Both the position numbers and the translations under genes were made by a program. From NCBI GenBank assembly GCA_921293015.1, contig OV121095.1, positions 34,383,484 to 34,447,483 on the forward strand: a DNA stretch of 64,000 nt, written 5' to 3'. Origin of the DNA: Phorcus lineatus. Lineage: Eukaryota > Mollusca > Gastropoda > Trochida > Trochidae. Under the pieces are notes generated by a model. That model had not been told where the DNA came from. It did no database searches and worked only from the letters and a program-made list of their open reading frames with translations. This document shows positions 24,601-36,739 of this stretch, in pieces. How positions within the stretch are numbered: the first letter of the stretch is position 1; each line of letters opens with the position of its first letter.

Positions 24601-25600
24601 TGCAGACGGTGTTTCATTTGTTCACTATCTAATTGGCATGTATGGTTTAAACATATTTTATTCATTTGAAAACGAAAGGGATTGAAAAGTTGAAAACGTA
24701 TATTAATGGCATGTATCTTTAAAACAATTCAATTGTTGGTTAGATAAATGATCAGCAAAAGCCAAATCGTATTCCCTAATGATTTTCTGATTCATTTGAA
24801 TTCACAGTGTTGAATCCTTTTTTAAACTTAATCGACAGATTGATAGTTTCTTACTGCATTTAGTTGTAGTTAAATAGATTGTTGGGACCTTTCACTTTCT
24901 ACTTATGACGAGAAACTTAACTGCTGGATCCAATGTTGTTCTTGGAATTTTCCGGTTCTTTTACTGATATTAATTGTTTTAACATCAACAAGCTTTATTA
25001 CTTTCAATGCCGTTAAATGATAAAGCTTCAAATCGTGTCTTCAAATTAATCAGCGTCATTCTTACGGTATTTGCAGACCGGAAGTGATAACATCGTTCCC
25101 ATTGATCAATTGGAATAATTTTGAAATTTATTTTCGAAACTCAACGAGAAACCCAAGTATCATCGCCTTCTCTGAAACCTTTGTGATAAATGTATCTGAC
25201 GTCTTACAGTCGTATAAATCTCTTGGACTTTATGCGTCTGGTCAACTGCCTTTGTTTGCAGAATTTGTAAGGACGCCATATTGATTTTCGATAATGAAAC
25301 CTCCAATGGCCTCTGACAGAAAAAGGGAATTACTTTCAAATAGAAAGCAAATATTTAATTTGGATTGTTATCTTTGTAAACAGAGGGCAAATGCGCCGAA
25401 AAGGTCAACTCACATTGATTTGGTGATTTATGAGGTTGATTAACATATTCACTCGGCGTGAACATCTATTTCATTCAAATTTAGGCTTAGATAAAAAGGT
25501 CGAAATTGAATCGACGTTTTGAAAGTCATTACGATTTCAGTCAAATTTCAGTTTGCTTGCTTAATTGAGGAAGGTCAAATGATAATAAGAGAAATCTTAT
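24601..25600. other. Gene-free stretch
   Basis: The frame at 25084-25284 begins on a non-ATG codon and shows no motif. No splice-supported exon. Confidence 0.3.
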
Positions 25601-25990
25601 AGCCACTCCGTGAGTTGTTGGAGTCATATATGCCAAACTTAATCAGTGGTGTCATTTGATCGCGAAGTATCGACTGTTACCAAAAAGACACATTTTAAAG
25701 CTTGTTGTTTTTTTACAGTGACAATACGAAGGTAGAACGTCGCAATTATGATCGAAAACCGGACAGTGGCGCGCGTCAAATAGTCAAACGTAATTTTGGA
25801 GACTTATCTAAAACAGCCAGGAGGGCAGTTAGGAATTGATAGTGTTTGTTAGGTTATATAACTAGTAGCTATGTATATTGGACGTAATATCTACACCTCT
25901 GTGCATTTAAAAGGCTGTTTTTAGATTTTCATGGAAAACCAGTATTTGTCATATATATGTCTTTTGGACATGAAAAGTTAAGATGTTTTA
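25601..25990 (+). mobile_element. MITE family A, copy 3, right-truncated
   Basis: Starts agccactccgtgagttgt and is collinear with copies 1 and 2 up to gacatgaaaagttaagatgt. The right terminal inverted repeat and about 90 bp before it are missing. Confidence 0.82.
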
Positions 25991-26507
25991 AGATTGTAGA
26001 CTTGAACTTATATCACTCTTTTATATCCAAGGGACCCTTTCTGAGAATTGATTTCTTGTCGGGCATTTGTACAGATAAAGAGGTCAGAAGTAGACTCTAG
26101 ATGGAATAGAACGGAACGGGGCGGAAATTTTCAAGGTCAACACACGCGTATTGTAATCGCTAGTTGGTCGGCGTTCATTGACAATGAATCGAAATAAGGT
26201 CGTTCATTGTTACAGTAATTCTGTATCGGTATTCATTATCAATAAAATACCCGTGTATCATTCTCTTTGCTCGTGCATGGATTTCCACGTAGGTGTATTG
26301 ATATTTTAGAAGATGATATACAACGTATTGTCCCCTATGGTAACAATTGAGGTCACGTGACTTGCTCATTTTGACGAGAGTATCAAGTAGCAAACGAGTT
26401 CGTTTATGACACACTTGCTGTCACATTGTCTGATTGAAGGATTGTATGATAGTAAATAACATTTGTAGAAAAATATAAGAACGTAAGGGGGAGTGGTGTG
26501 TGTGTGT

Positions 26508-26531
26508 GGGGGGGGGGGGGGGGGGGGGGGG
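26508..26531. repeat. G24 homopolymer after a GT tract
   Basis: tgtgtgtg followed by an unbroken run of 24 G, then gttagg and further G runs (ggtgaggtgagggggga). Potential G-quadruplex, and also a likely sequencing or assembly weak point. Confidence 0.9.
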
Positions 26532-26599
26532 TTAGGACCAGGTGAGGTGAGGGGGGAGATATAAGGACTATATCAGGGGAAATGCCACAAATATGCATG

Positions 26600-27085
26600 A
26601 TATAGACTGTCAGTTAGTTTGTTCAGTCTATAATTGCAGCATGTTGAATAATTCGATTCATTTAAATCACTTAATGGGTAACTATTTTGTTCCACATTCG
26701 CAAGATGTAGATATTAAACATTTAGTATATTTTGTTTAAAGAGTTCCAACTTATCAAAGAGTCAAGCCTTACCGTATAATGATTCGTCAGAAAATTAGTT
26801 AGAGTAATACATACAGCTCTCTTAAGCTCGAATAATTGTTTTTAAATGAAGCAATGCAAATGTCTTTTTGATTCACTTACAATCTTAAACATTGATATGC
26901 TTCATAACTTCTTCTCGAAACTCAAGAACTAGACTAAAATTATTACTCAGCGGGATTACTCAAAAACCTGTAAGAATCAATCATCTTATCAAGTCATTTA
27001 CCCTACATAATGGACATGTGCCCTTGTTCAATTTCTTTCAACACGATGTATGAATAACGTTTAAAATCAGAATCCTTTTTTTCAA
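26600..27085. other. Gene-free AT-rich stretch
   Basis: No supported feature. Confidence 0.3.
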
Positions 27086-27232
27086 TAGGTCATCTTAAGA
27101 TATCATTCAATCGCTAACCATCTTTTATAAATAAGTCATCTTAAGATTTCGTTTACTCAATAACCGTTTTTTCAGTAAGTCATGTTATGATATCGGTCAC
27201 TCAATAACCATCTTGTTTCCAAAATGTCATGT
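27086..27232. repeat. About 46-bp tandem repeat, 3 units
   Basis: The anchor gtcatcttaagat or gtcatgttatgat begins near 27089, 27135, 27179 and (partial) 27226, with actcaataaccatctt between. Confidence 0.7.
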
Positions 27233-28094
27233 TGGCATTCGTCAAAAACATTTCATCGTCTCTGTTAAATTTTTTAATACTCAATGTATAAATTATACAT
27301 GATGGTTTATTTCATAAACACATGCTTGTTATGAATACATAATCCGTTTGACAATGAGCATTGAATTGTAAGCACTTTGAGAGTTCAAGGACTAACACGG
27401 GATCAGATGTATAGGATTTCCTCGCATCACATTTCATTTGAACTTTATACTATTTCAAGCTTTGGATGAGTGTCAAAGTTCAATTTTAGGCATGTCACTG
27501 CTGTCAAGTCACTTTTCAATTCTATTGTTAATATCTTTTACTCATAAACTAATCTGTCGATTTTACTTTCGTCACAATGTTTCGTTTCGAGTTTTGTTCC
27601 ATTTCGGAAAATATCAAAACTTTTGACAAAGTGGAAAAAACTCGTTTCTAACTGACGAATGAACTTTATAAATCTGGCAGGATTTTCGTAGCGCAGAGGA
27701 TAGTGGATGAGTTTACAATCCTTGGGGGTGATGGGAGTTGGTTGAAGGGTTTGCATGTCCGAGTCTTGACTCATAGTTTTCAAGGGTTTTCAAATTTGAG
27801 ACGTTTTAGATTTATGATTCTTGAAGCAAATGACTTTATTATGTATCATGGGTAATGGATAATTGAAGACCTGACACACTGTCTTCTAAGCAGGACAGAC
27901 AAATGGGCAGTGGCTCTTGAAAGTAATCCACTGTTAACTAAATTGCGTGACGTCATCACTGTGGATTAACGATTGTTAAATCCGCAAAGTACCTCGAGAA
28001 TAGAATCAAAGATCACAATTAAAGCTTGCTTGACTATGTTCTTGATGTCCAATATACATTGTTTGAGTGGCATTCTAAAAATTGTGAGTTTAAG

Positions 28095-28150
28095 GCAGAC
28101 ACGGAATTTTATGAATTATCAACTTCTTCATTATGCAGATAGAGACGTTT
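28095..28150 (+). mobile_element. MITE family D, arm fragment
   Basis: ttatgaattatcaacttctt then cattatgcagatagagacgtttcgg resembles the left arm of the complete copy at 28285 (tttacaacttctttattgca, gattgcgacgtttc). Confidence 0.45.
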
Positions 28151-28284
28151 CGGTATATGTTCTAACAATTATTCAAGCCAAAAACGGTATAACTCGTATT
28201 TGAATTAATGCAGAAGTTTTATTCAAGCTATCTCATGTTACGTTTACGTTTACGTTTCTAGTGACATTTAGAAGTAAGATGTTA

Positions 28285-28523
28285 GTTCTATGGATTTACA
28301 ACTTCTTTATTGCAAGATTGCGACGTTTCAGATAGATAGTAGATACTAATACCGTTATATCATGCTTGATAACGGTTGAATTGTTTCAGTGGCTTTCAAG
28401 AAGTTGATAGTATAAGGAAGACAATGATGTATGAATTGTCTTCTTTGATAACGGTGGTATAAACAAAACTATAACACCGAAACGTCGCAATCGTGCAATA
28501 AAGAAGTTGTAAATCCAAAGAAC
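28285..28523. mobile_element. MITE family D, 239 bp, long inverted ends
   Basis: The left arm (28285-28329: gttctatggatttacaactt, ctttattgcaagattgcgac) is matched in inverted orientation by the right arm (28479-28523: gaaacgtcgcaatcgtgcaa, taaagaagttgtaaatccaa). The two arms match closely over about 45 bp. No coding capacity. Confidence 0.75.
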
Positions 28524-28936
28524 GTTTTCTCTATTCATGTAACGTTGATATTGTGTATCCTTATAGTTAAATAGGCAAATAATATTTTTATCAAAAAAAT
28601 TGTGAAAGTCTGATAGATACTCCTATATATATAAACCCAGTTGATAATGTTTTCTTGTTGAGGCAGTCTCTTAAAGGTATCTCATTCATCAAGCCAGTTG
28701 TATACTAATGGGTATTCTTGTGAATATCTTGTTTGAGCTTTAATTTCATGAATTGTGACTCATGTTGAAAAAAATGGAAAGGATTTACTGGTGTCTACAT
28801 TATATCTTGTTTTCTTAAGCTTTTTTTAAAAATATAACCTTAATGTCTATTGTCGTTGAAACTGTTTTCAAGCTTCAGTTCGTTGGGTGTCAGATTACGA
28901 TTTATTCTTATTTCAATTCCTGTCGTGTCATTTCAG

Positions 28937-29345
28937 GTAGAAACCTCTCAAGAATGAAGATTGAAGAAGAAAATGCGTGACATAATCTCACTTAGGAGTC
29001 CGCAACGACAGGAAAACAATTGTTAATTCACGAGAAGCGAACCCGCTGATATCACTACGAGCAGTGTCAACGCTGCCGCGGAGTTTCTGAATGCCGAACA
29101 CACCTTATCTTGAGCAAAGGCCCATCAAAGGCGCATTCGATTAGGAGACCAGTAGACGGGGTCAATTAATGCATATTCAATTTGATGCTTTGGGATTGTT
29201 TTGACGGTTTCTCGGACATCTGCCGTCGACTGGTCAAGATCACCCGTGGTCTTTCATCTGCCAAGACAATCGGCGCAGCAGGAGAGACCAGGGAGGACTG
29301 ACAGCGATGTCGGATAATCCCGGATTATCAGATTTTGCTGTGCAG
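28937..29345 (+). other. Candidate 5' (largely non-coding) exon upstream of the transporter gene
   Basis: A less AT-rich block starts after an acceptor-like tgtcatttcag (to 28936) and ends at a donor-like gtgcag/gtagtg (29345/29346). Near its end is an ATG at 29307 opening a short frame. It could be an upstream exon or promoter-proximal region of the gene starting at 30305, but no in-frame junction can be demonstrated. Confidence 0.22.
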
Positions 29346-30304
29346 GTAGTGTTGATGCTCCTGATGATTAACTGTTTAATCAATCTCTATTATCATCTAT
29401 TTCATGACATAGTCCCTTATTCATCTTTTACATGTACTTGCTTTTCAATGTTTGATACGTCCTTTAATACGTATTCATCTTCTATTGATGCGTAATTTGC
29501 CACATTGTCCTTCCACAGTATATACAGTTTGAACCAAATGGAGAATGTATTCTATTACTGATGAGAAGAGTAATAGAACATCTTTAACCAATTGCTTCCA
29601 TTTGCGCTTTATGTTTCTTGACTAACTAGTTAGCGCGCCCAATTCGGACTTGAACAGTGAGTCTGTAGGCTCTCAGAGGTCTCAATTTACCAAACGCAAT
29701 ATTCCTTTATATAGATATCCCTTTCTTTGATCTTTAAACAGTGTGGCAAATAATATTTACTTCATACAGGCTTAAAAAAACAATCGTAAACACCTAACGT
29801 TTTCATATAAATATCCCAAGGTCGAGCCTATCAAAAAGACGTAGTAAGATTCCAGTAGTAAGTCTGATCACACCTGTATGTTCTCTTACCCATATCACTG
29901 TTTCACCTGCCAGGTCGCACAGAGGTCGCGCTGATTACAGGTCTCATCTACCTGACATAAAACAGGTACGCTCGGAAACCCTGGTCTGATCTCTGGTACG
30001 TAATTTCAGGTAATCTAAGTAACCCTACCCGGTGTTAAAAAAGGATTTGAACTTGCTGAGGGACTGTATGCAGAACGCCAAGGGTACGCCGAGTAGCTCT
30101 TCTGGGTGAAAAAGGAAGATATTGTAGACGCCGAGTAACTATATTTTGAACTCACAAGGTAAGCAAAAAAATTATATCTGCTTTCAAAGTGGCATCAAGG
30201 GAGCCGAAAAGCTGGACACAGAAAACAGGAGGTCGTTGGCGACTGTACCGGATTCACCAAACCTGTGGTCGGGACAAGCTTGGTGAAAAAGGACATTCGA
30301 ATTA
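29346..30304. other. Probable 5' region of the transporter gene
   Basis: No independent gene seen. A strong donor-like caaggtaagca occurs at 30155-30164 and an in-frame TGA lies at 30284-30286, so the coding frame opens between that stop and 30305. Promoter not identified. Confidence 0.3.
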
Positions 30305-30572
30305 ATGGGTCAAGGCCGGCATCAAGAAAACTCCGAGGAACTCGTGCGGGACACTAAAATGGATGGGGAAGGAGGAACGAGACTCCCCACGCCTCCTGAC
30401 GGGGGCTGGGGTTGGATGGTTGTCTTCTCGTCCTTTCTGATACACGTGATAGCTGATGGTATTGTGTACTCTTTTGGTGTATTCTTCGTGGAATTCTTGG
30501 ATTACTTTGGTGGTGGAAAAGGGGAGACAGCCTGGGTTGGATCCCTCGTTCCTGCTGTCACATACACAGTCG
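30305..30572 (+). CDS. MCT-like gene, coding exon 1
   Basis: Encodes residues 1-89 plus one base: a 31-residue polar N-terminus, the DGGWGW motif and TM1, up to the start of TM2 (YTVG). Donor cg/gtaagtgt. The intron at TYTVG is a conserved position in MCT genes (recalled). Confidence 0.92.
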
Positions 30573-33500
30573 GTAAGTGTATTTGAGTTACCATTGCCTT
30601 TGTCAATGTCACCCCAGAATCCTTTATTTGAAACATTTTCGCATCTGTGAGGTAAAACAACCATTGTTTATTTATCCAAATTAATTTTCTTGCTTTTCAT
30701 AAAAGTAACGACCACAGTTCGCTTAAAGGAATAACACGGTACCTTATCACGCAAACCCCACCGCATCTTTTATCTGGAGTTATCTCCCTTATTTTGAGGT
30801 CATTGAAAAAGTGTCAGTTAAGTTAGGTAGCTTATGTTTTTGTGGGTTTTTTTTCCATAATGACTTATTTCATTATCATGTTAATCAGTTCTAAAAAGTT
30901 CCTTTGATTTGTCAAAGATATGAAATTCGGGTTCTATTTAAACCCATCCAATTTTTGCAGAGATTCAGAAATCATTTGTTTTTAAAGTTAGCCTCGGCTG
31001 ATTTTGAATTTCGTGTTAGAAGTATTTTTTGCATTGTAATCATCTTCATGATCAGTGGTCGTCCTCTTAGTTATCACTTTGAGTTTAAGTTGCGGACCTC
31101 ATTCATCTTTTATTCTTATTGTAACTCGAAGCTCCACTACTTCAGGATGTCTAGTATTTTAGTGAAACTATGATATGTTTTGCTTCTGATTAATGCACTA
31201 TTTGTCACGATAAAAAAGTTTTATATTATCTATGTCAAGTAGAGATTTTAATAATAATCTTCGTTCATAAGGTTGTTCTTCATTTTTACCTGGTCATTCG
31301 GATATTATAATCACTAGGTGCTCAGTTCAAACATTTTTTTATAAATACACAGTTCTTTATTTTCCTGAGGGTTTCGGTAACTTCAAATGTAATTACACGA
31401 AGCAAACGTCCCATGCTAGTTCAACCGTTCAAAAGATGCATACATTATCAGATTTACCAAGATATGGGTAACTTGTGTGTTTCTTTTATTACTTTAATTA
31501 CGCGTATATGGTTATATACTCTTTTATTGTTATTGCGCCATAGGCATCGCACTTCTAAATTAAAGTCAAACAGATGCAGGGTCATGTTTTTATTTTAGAT
31601 TTAAGTCGTTCATTGTATCATAAAACATTTATTCACCACTTGATTAGTTGTTTAAGCATCTTGTAAATATCTTTACCCTATAAACTATTAAATATTGACT
31701 GTTTTCAAATTCCTATTTTCTCTATCTTTCCATTTTCTAGTATTTAATGGGTCTATGCAAGTTCCGTCTTGCTCTATTATAAATTTGTTGTTAACATGCA
31801 TATCTATAATGACAAAAACAATAAAATAATCTTGTTTTGTTTATTTCAGGTCCAATAGCGAGTGCCCTAACCAATCGGTACGGATGTCGGATCGTGACCA
31901 TTGTGGGGGCAGTCATAGCAGCAGCAGGCTTCCTCCTATCCCTGTTTGCCCCCAATATATACTACCTGTACTTCAGTTTTGGTATCATGGCAGGTGCGTG
32001 TTGTACTTAGTTTTCATGTTAAGCTTCATATGCCTTCTCGGTCGAAGAAAAGGGGTGTTATAAGGCGCCCCTGTCCGACCTTCATATATTTTAGTAGGAT
32101 TATGCCTCTAATTCAATTTTGGCAGGTGTCTTGTGCTTCAGTTTTCATTTTATTTTTTACGACTCCGGAATCGAGAATGTTGGACATATTTCTGTTGTGT
32201 CCCTCTGTCTAACGTTCATATATCTTAGAAGGATATTGCCCCGAATCTGTCATGTTGAATGTGTTGTAAAAATTTTATTTATTCAATTATGTTTTATTTT
32301 GGAAGTTGTTACACTAGCAAGAGTTTCAACCATAATGATTAAGAATTTCAACATTGGTTATATTTTGAAATATCGTCTAATTTACTTGAAATTTAGGTTC
32401 GTTCAAATATGTATATATATCAAAGAGACACTGATAGTTTATGAAGTCACTTATTTCAAACGTTAACCCTATTGCCACTTGTTCGACCAGTACTGACTGC
32501 AAAGTATCAAATCAGTTCAGTTTAGAGAAAGAATTAAAGGTAAAAAGACGCAATTTTGATCGAAAACTGGACAACGAAGTGCTACTTGCGCGCGTCGAAT
32601 ACTTAGATGTAATTTTCGAAATTTTCCAAAGCAGAGAGATGAAGAGATATTAGTTTATAGTGTTTTACAAGAATAGCTTAATATTATTTATGAAAGAGGT
32701 ATAATATTTTCTGTTTCTGCACATGTTAAAGGCTAAGGTATATTTCATTGAAAACAATTAATTGTCATTATATATTTTAATTTTATGCTTTTTTGGCCCC
32801 TCTTTAAAGTCACACGGATCAGGCCCTTTTACACCTTTTTCTTTAGAAATTGAAACCTTATAAAACTGAAATGTGTATGCTCGAAACGGTTATAATACTA
32901 AGGCCCTATTCCAATGATGATATTTTTTACAGCCTGATGAGTCATGGCACTAGTTTGATTATTTGCGAAACATTTTTCCTTTTTATACATTTCAATGTTG
33001 CATTTTATCTTTTTACAAATACTTCCTTTAGTAAAAACTGTGCCGACGATATTCAAAGGGTTGGCATTGAAAATGCGAAAAAAAAATTAATATATTTATA
33101 TATCTTTACTTTTGTACAATCCATTATGTAGATGAACAACACATGCTACCTTTAAATCAGATGGAAAAAATATGCTTTTAGGGTTATTCCCGTTGACGTT
33201 GATTACCTGTAGGAAAGCTCAAGCACATGTGCCCAACCTTTCGTAATGTAAAATTCAAATTTTCAGTACAACAAAACTCTTGATTGATATAAAAGGCGCT
33301 CTAACACGAAAGTTTTTTTGGGTTTTTTTTCAAGTTCTTCGCCGTATAAATATAGCTTAAAGCTTAATCTTCAAAACTACTTTTTTTGCTTAAAATTGTC
33401 TTGCAATCGTAACTTTTATTTTCCGTTTGAACGATCCCTTTATTTCCCCTTAAATAACGTGTTAGAGTGCCTTTAAAGGTGCAATGCGGAATCGGGTCCT

Positions 33501-36500
33501 TCCTGTCGATTGTGTGTAGAGATGACCTGCTTTTCGGTTCAGTAAAGGGTAATTTATCAAGATATGATTTCCCGATTTTAATAGAAAATCAGGTCAATGT
33601 ATGTTGTATTTTAGTCAAAATGATAAAATCATTATGGGAACTTCTGTATGAGATGTTTGCCTTTTTATCAGCATATGGTATATTGGCACCTATATGAATC
33701 AAAGACAACTTAAAACTTAGCACAAATATTTATGAGAATAAAGAAGTTGTCATCCCTTAATATTTGTACTTAGTTGTTTCCAACTTCTATAATGCCACTC
33801 AAATAAGACAACATAAAAGTTTATGAACATCACGGAATTTAACGCATTTAACGAATACTAAGAATACCCTGTTTGTATTTTCAGGTGTTGGGTTTGGTCT
33901 GATATACCTGCCAGCCATTGTCTCTGTTGCCAACTATTTTGAGAAGAAGAGAGCTTTTGCAACCGGTTTGGCGGTTTGCGGATCCGGATTTGGTACGTTC
34001 ATTCTGGCGCCTTTAACGAAGTTCCTTTTAGATCAGTATGGCTGGAAAGGGACCATTTTGATACAGGCCGGACTCATATTAAATGTCATTGTATGTGGTG
34101 GCCTCTTCAGACCCCTTGAGGCTAAAGGGGTTAAAGGTACCGACGACATTTTGGAAAAGTTGGAGAAGGAGGCCAAGGACATACTTGAGGAGGAAAATAA
34201 GAATAAGAAATATGATACGAAGTCGGACGTGATGACCAAAGAGGAAATGGAATCGTTGATCGCTGCAGGAGAGAAAAATGATACAACAACTACAAGCCTT
34301 AGTCCGCCGAAGCCTAACAATGACATGAGACGTATTTTTAATAGTAACAGGGAGCTTGCAACGTTGCAGACTTTACCTGACACGAAAACGGGTAACATTG
34401 CGGCTTTGGCGCGAAGCGACGGTGCTTTGCACCGTGTGAACAACGGAAATACCTCTCCAGTAGCCTCCCCTGCGTTCCTTGACCCTCATCGCTATCACCG
34501 ACAAGGGTCAGCAGGTGCGCATTCAGGATTATTATACCGGAAAGACATTTTCTACAGTGCCAGTTTACAGAATATCCCGATGTACAGATCTCATCACGAC
34601 CTCTACGTCTCCAGCGTGACCTCAATCCCCGCCACCGTGTCCGAGGCAGACGATAAGTGTTGTTCAATGCTGAAACCTTCTCATGAGTTCAAGGACGCTA
34701 TGAGAGAGATGCTGTCATTCTCTCTTCTCAAGGACTTCGTATTTCTCATGTTCGCCATTTCCAACTTCTTCACAAGCATTGGCTTTAACATGCCGTTCAT
34801 CTATCTCCCTGATCGTGCCATTGAATCGGGTATAGAGGAGCATAAAGCGGCCTTCCTCCTGTCTGTAATCGGCATAGCCAATACTATCGGCAGAGTCATC
34901 TTCGGCTGGCTTGCGGACCGGAAGGGCGTCAACCGTCTGTGGCTCTACAACAGCGCTTTGACAATCTGCGGCATCGCTACAGGACTTAGTCCATTCTGTT
35001 ACGGAAACTATCCTCTACTCATCGTGTATGCTGCTTTCTTTGGCGTTTTTATAGGTGAGCTGTTTTTCAGTATATGTCTTTGTCCATGTCCTTCGGCAAG
35101 AACTATTTTATTTGATAAAATGATTTGTTTATACAAGTTCTAAGGTGAAAAGAAACTTGTAGCTAGTGCTGGTTAAATATTTTGGAAAAAAATGGATCGG
35201 AAAGATGAAAATAAACTTTTTCATAAGGGTACATCTACTCGCAAGTTTTAATCTATGATTTGTCCTATTTATATTAGGTGCTGACAATAGATTTTACCAG
35301 GTTCACCTTTATAATTTATACACATCGTGAATTAGGGATAGATGAATGATCAAATTCTGTCGTACTTCAAAGTTTGTCATACCTATTAAAACGTTTTTTC
35401 ACGTTGCAGGCGTTTACGTGTCCTTGACGTCTGTTGTGTTGGTTGACCTCTTGGGTCTTGATCACCTCACAAACTCCTTCGGACTTCTCTTGCTGTTTCA
35501 AGGCGCTGCCACATTCATAGGTCCTCCGCTTGCAGGTGAGGTTCTGGTTCGAATCTTATTATCATTCTTTTAACTACGTACGGTCAAGTACTTTGATGAT
35601 AACATTTCAAGACATGTGTATAGCTTGATAAGCCTTCTTCAAAGTTCTAGGCGTTTGATTTGCAAAGTCAAAACTAATGGTGATTGATAATAGACCCGAA
35701 GATCAGTGATCACGTGATTGCTCTTGATTGCTGTACATGTAGATTGCTCTAATTATAATTATTCTGGTCTGACTGATAACGCGAAAGATGAATGTGAACG
35801 GAATCGCACCTAAAATATCACAAAAACCAGACTTTGGTTATAAAAGGGTCAATGATAAACTTCTATCAGCCCAGTCGCTGTGGTATAGTAGTATGATCGT
35901 CTGGTTTGGCTATTCATGTTTGGGTATAACGTATACAGGTTTGGCAATTGCAGATTAGAAAATTGAAATTTGAGTGAGTTGTTAGTAATCACTTTGAGTT
36001 ATACCACAAACCAATAATCGTTGAAAAATTCTTAATCTGGGTACTACCCGGCTGGGAGGCGCCTCACAGCAAGATTTATTCAATGTAATTCCATATCAAA
36101 TTATCAATAGGATATAAATTCTAATTCCCTACTTCATTTCACAGAGATATTCCCCCCGGAAAAAGAACTCTATTCAAATAGTATTTAATTGTCCTTAAGG
36201 TACATATTTCAATAACAGAAATCACCATCTTTCAAATAGATTAACCCAGCTAGCAAAGTGGAAAAAACCGCCGTACAGAAGCTTTGTTAGATGCTGGCAT
36301 TATGATAATAATAGTATAGTGATTTATGTATTCTAAGTCTATTCTCTTTCCTGTTGTGTTCAGGTTGGATGTACGACTGGACAGGGAGCTACGACATTTC
36401 CTTCCACGTAAACGGGGCAGTGATCGCAGTCAGCGGGTTGATGCTGTTCTTCATCCCGTGTGTGCAGCGGTACCAATACAAGAGGATGGGGGTCAGCGCG

Positions 36501-36578
36501 AGGGACATTGAATACGGAAAACACGTCAAGGCGGAAATCGAAATAGGAGAAATTGTTGAAAAAACGACGTCAATTTAG
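30305..36578 (+). CDS. Monocarboxylate transporter-like protein (SLC16, MCT9/12/14-type), 5 exons
   Basis: Predicted plasma-membrane major-facilitator carrier of the SLC16 family. Joining 30305-30572, 31850-31993, 33885-35054, 35410-35535 and 36364-36578 gives 1923 nt, 640 residues, all junctions GT-AG and all four introns phase 1. The family signature DGGWGW is at residues 32-37, opening TM1. YFEKKRAFATGLAV (155-168) is the conserved MCT TM5 motif. A hydrophilic loop of about 200 residues (215-417) separates the two six-helix halves. YLPDRA (444-449) precedes TM8. In TM8, the Asp/Arg pair that MCT1 uses for proton-coupled lactate transport is Asn470/Arg474 (IANTIGR), as in orphan MCTs, so lactate/proton cotransport is not assured. 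Family is confident; substrate and exact paralogue are not. Met19 (30359) has a better start context (aaaATGG) than Met1. Polyadenylation signal at 36725. Confidence 0.93.
31850..31993 (+). CDS. MCT-like gene, coding exon 2
   Basis: Acceptor gtttatttcag, donor gcag/gtgcgtg. Encodes residues 90-137: TM2 (with the loop NRYGCR) and TM3, ending in the FGIMAG helix. The intron following it (31994-33884) contains repeat debris at 32525-32645 and 33290-33476. Confidence 0.93.
32525..32645 (+). mobile_element. MITE family A-related fragment within intron 2
   Basis: Diverged match to the family A interior: aaagacgcaattttgatcga, aaactggaca, ttgcgcgcgtcgaatac, gtaattttcg. Ends not recognisable. Confidence 0.4.
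33290..33476. mobile_element. MITE family E within intron 2, about 187 bp
   Basis: The left end taaaaggcgctctaacacga and right end cgtgttagagtgcctttaa are inverted repeats. The right edge has TTAA; the left edge is degenerate (TAAA). Interior is T-rich. Confidence 0.5.
33885..35054 (+). CDS. MCT-like gene, coding exon 3 (large)
   Basis: Acceptor gtattttcag, donor atag/gtgagc. At 1170 nt it encodes residues 138-527: TM4-TM6 with YFEKKRA, the central cytosolic loop (acid- and lysine-rich at 216-255, Ser/His/Tyr-rich at 300-395), TM7 (about 418-436), TM8 with Asn470/Arg474, TM9 and TM10. Frames on the opposite strand here are shadows of this exon. Confidence 0.95.
35410..35535 (+). CDS. MCT-like gene, coding exon 4
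   Basis: Acceptor cacgttgcag, donor gcag/gtgagg. Encodes residues 528-569: the end of TM10 to TM11, including DLLGLDHLTNSFGLLLLFQG and the GPPLAG turn, both characteristic of MCTs. Confidence 0.95.
36364..36578 (+). CDS. MCT-like gene, coding exon 5 (last)
   Basis: Acceptor gttgtgttcag. Encodes residues 570-640: GWMYDWTGSYDISF, TM12, and a charged C-terminal tail of about 35 residues ending EKTTSI, stop TAG at 36576-36578. Confidence 0.95.
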
Positions 36579-36724
36579 GATAACACCAAATCAATATATC
36601 ATAGAGGTCATAGGAATTTAAGAGGTTGTCTTCAGAACGATGTCCATGATTACCATGGATTACCTCCCCTGATTTGCCCAGGGTGAAGTCAATCAAGGAA
36701 CTATATATTCCGCGAAGGAAGGAC

Positions 36725-36730
36725 AATAAA
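36725..36730 (+). terminator. Polyadenylation signal AATAAA for MCT-like gene
   Basis: Canonical AATAAA 147 nt downstream of the stop codon. Longer 3' UTRs cannot be excluded. Confidence 0.45.
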
Positions 36731-36739
36731 CATGTAAGC

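Noticed and set aside
24313..24685. Overlapping frames on both strands, up to 122 residues
   Set aside because: They lie across tRNA-derived SINE fragments and are repeat-derived.
27660..27780. gtagcgcagaggatagtgg as a possible tRNA/SINE head
   Set aside because: A-box-like only; no B box or shared SINE body follows.
34033..34667. Minus-strand frames of 109-136 residues opposite MCT exon 3
   Set aside because: Shadows of a strong plus-strand exon with family motifs.
35860..35900. tggtatagtagtatgatcgtctg as a tRNA-Asp-like 5' half
   Set aside because: No matching 3' half or B box; too short to support.
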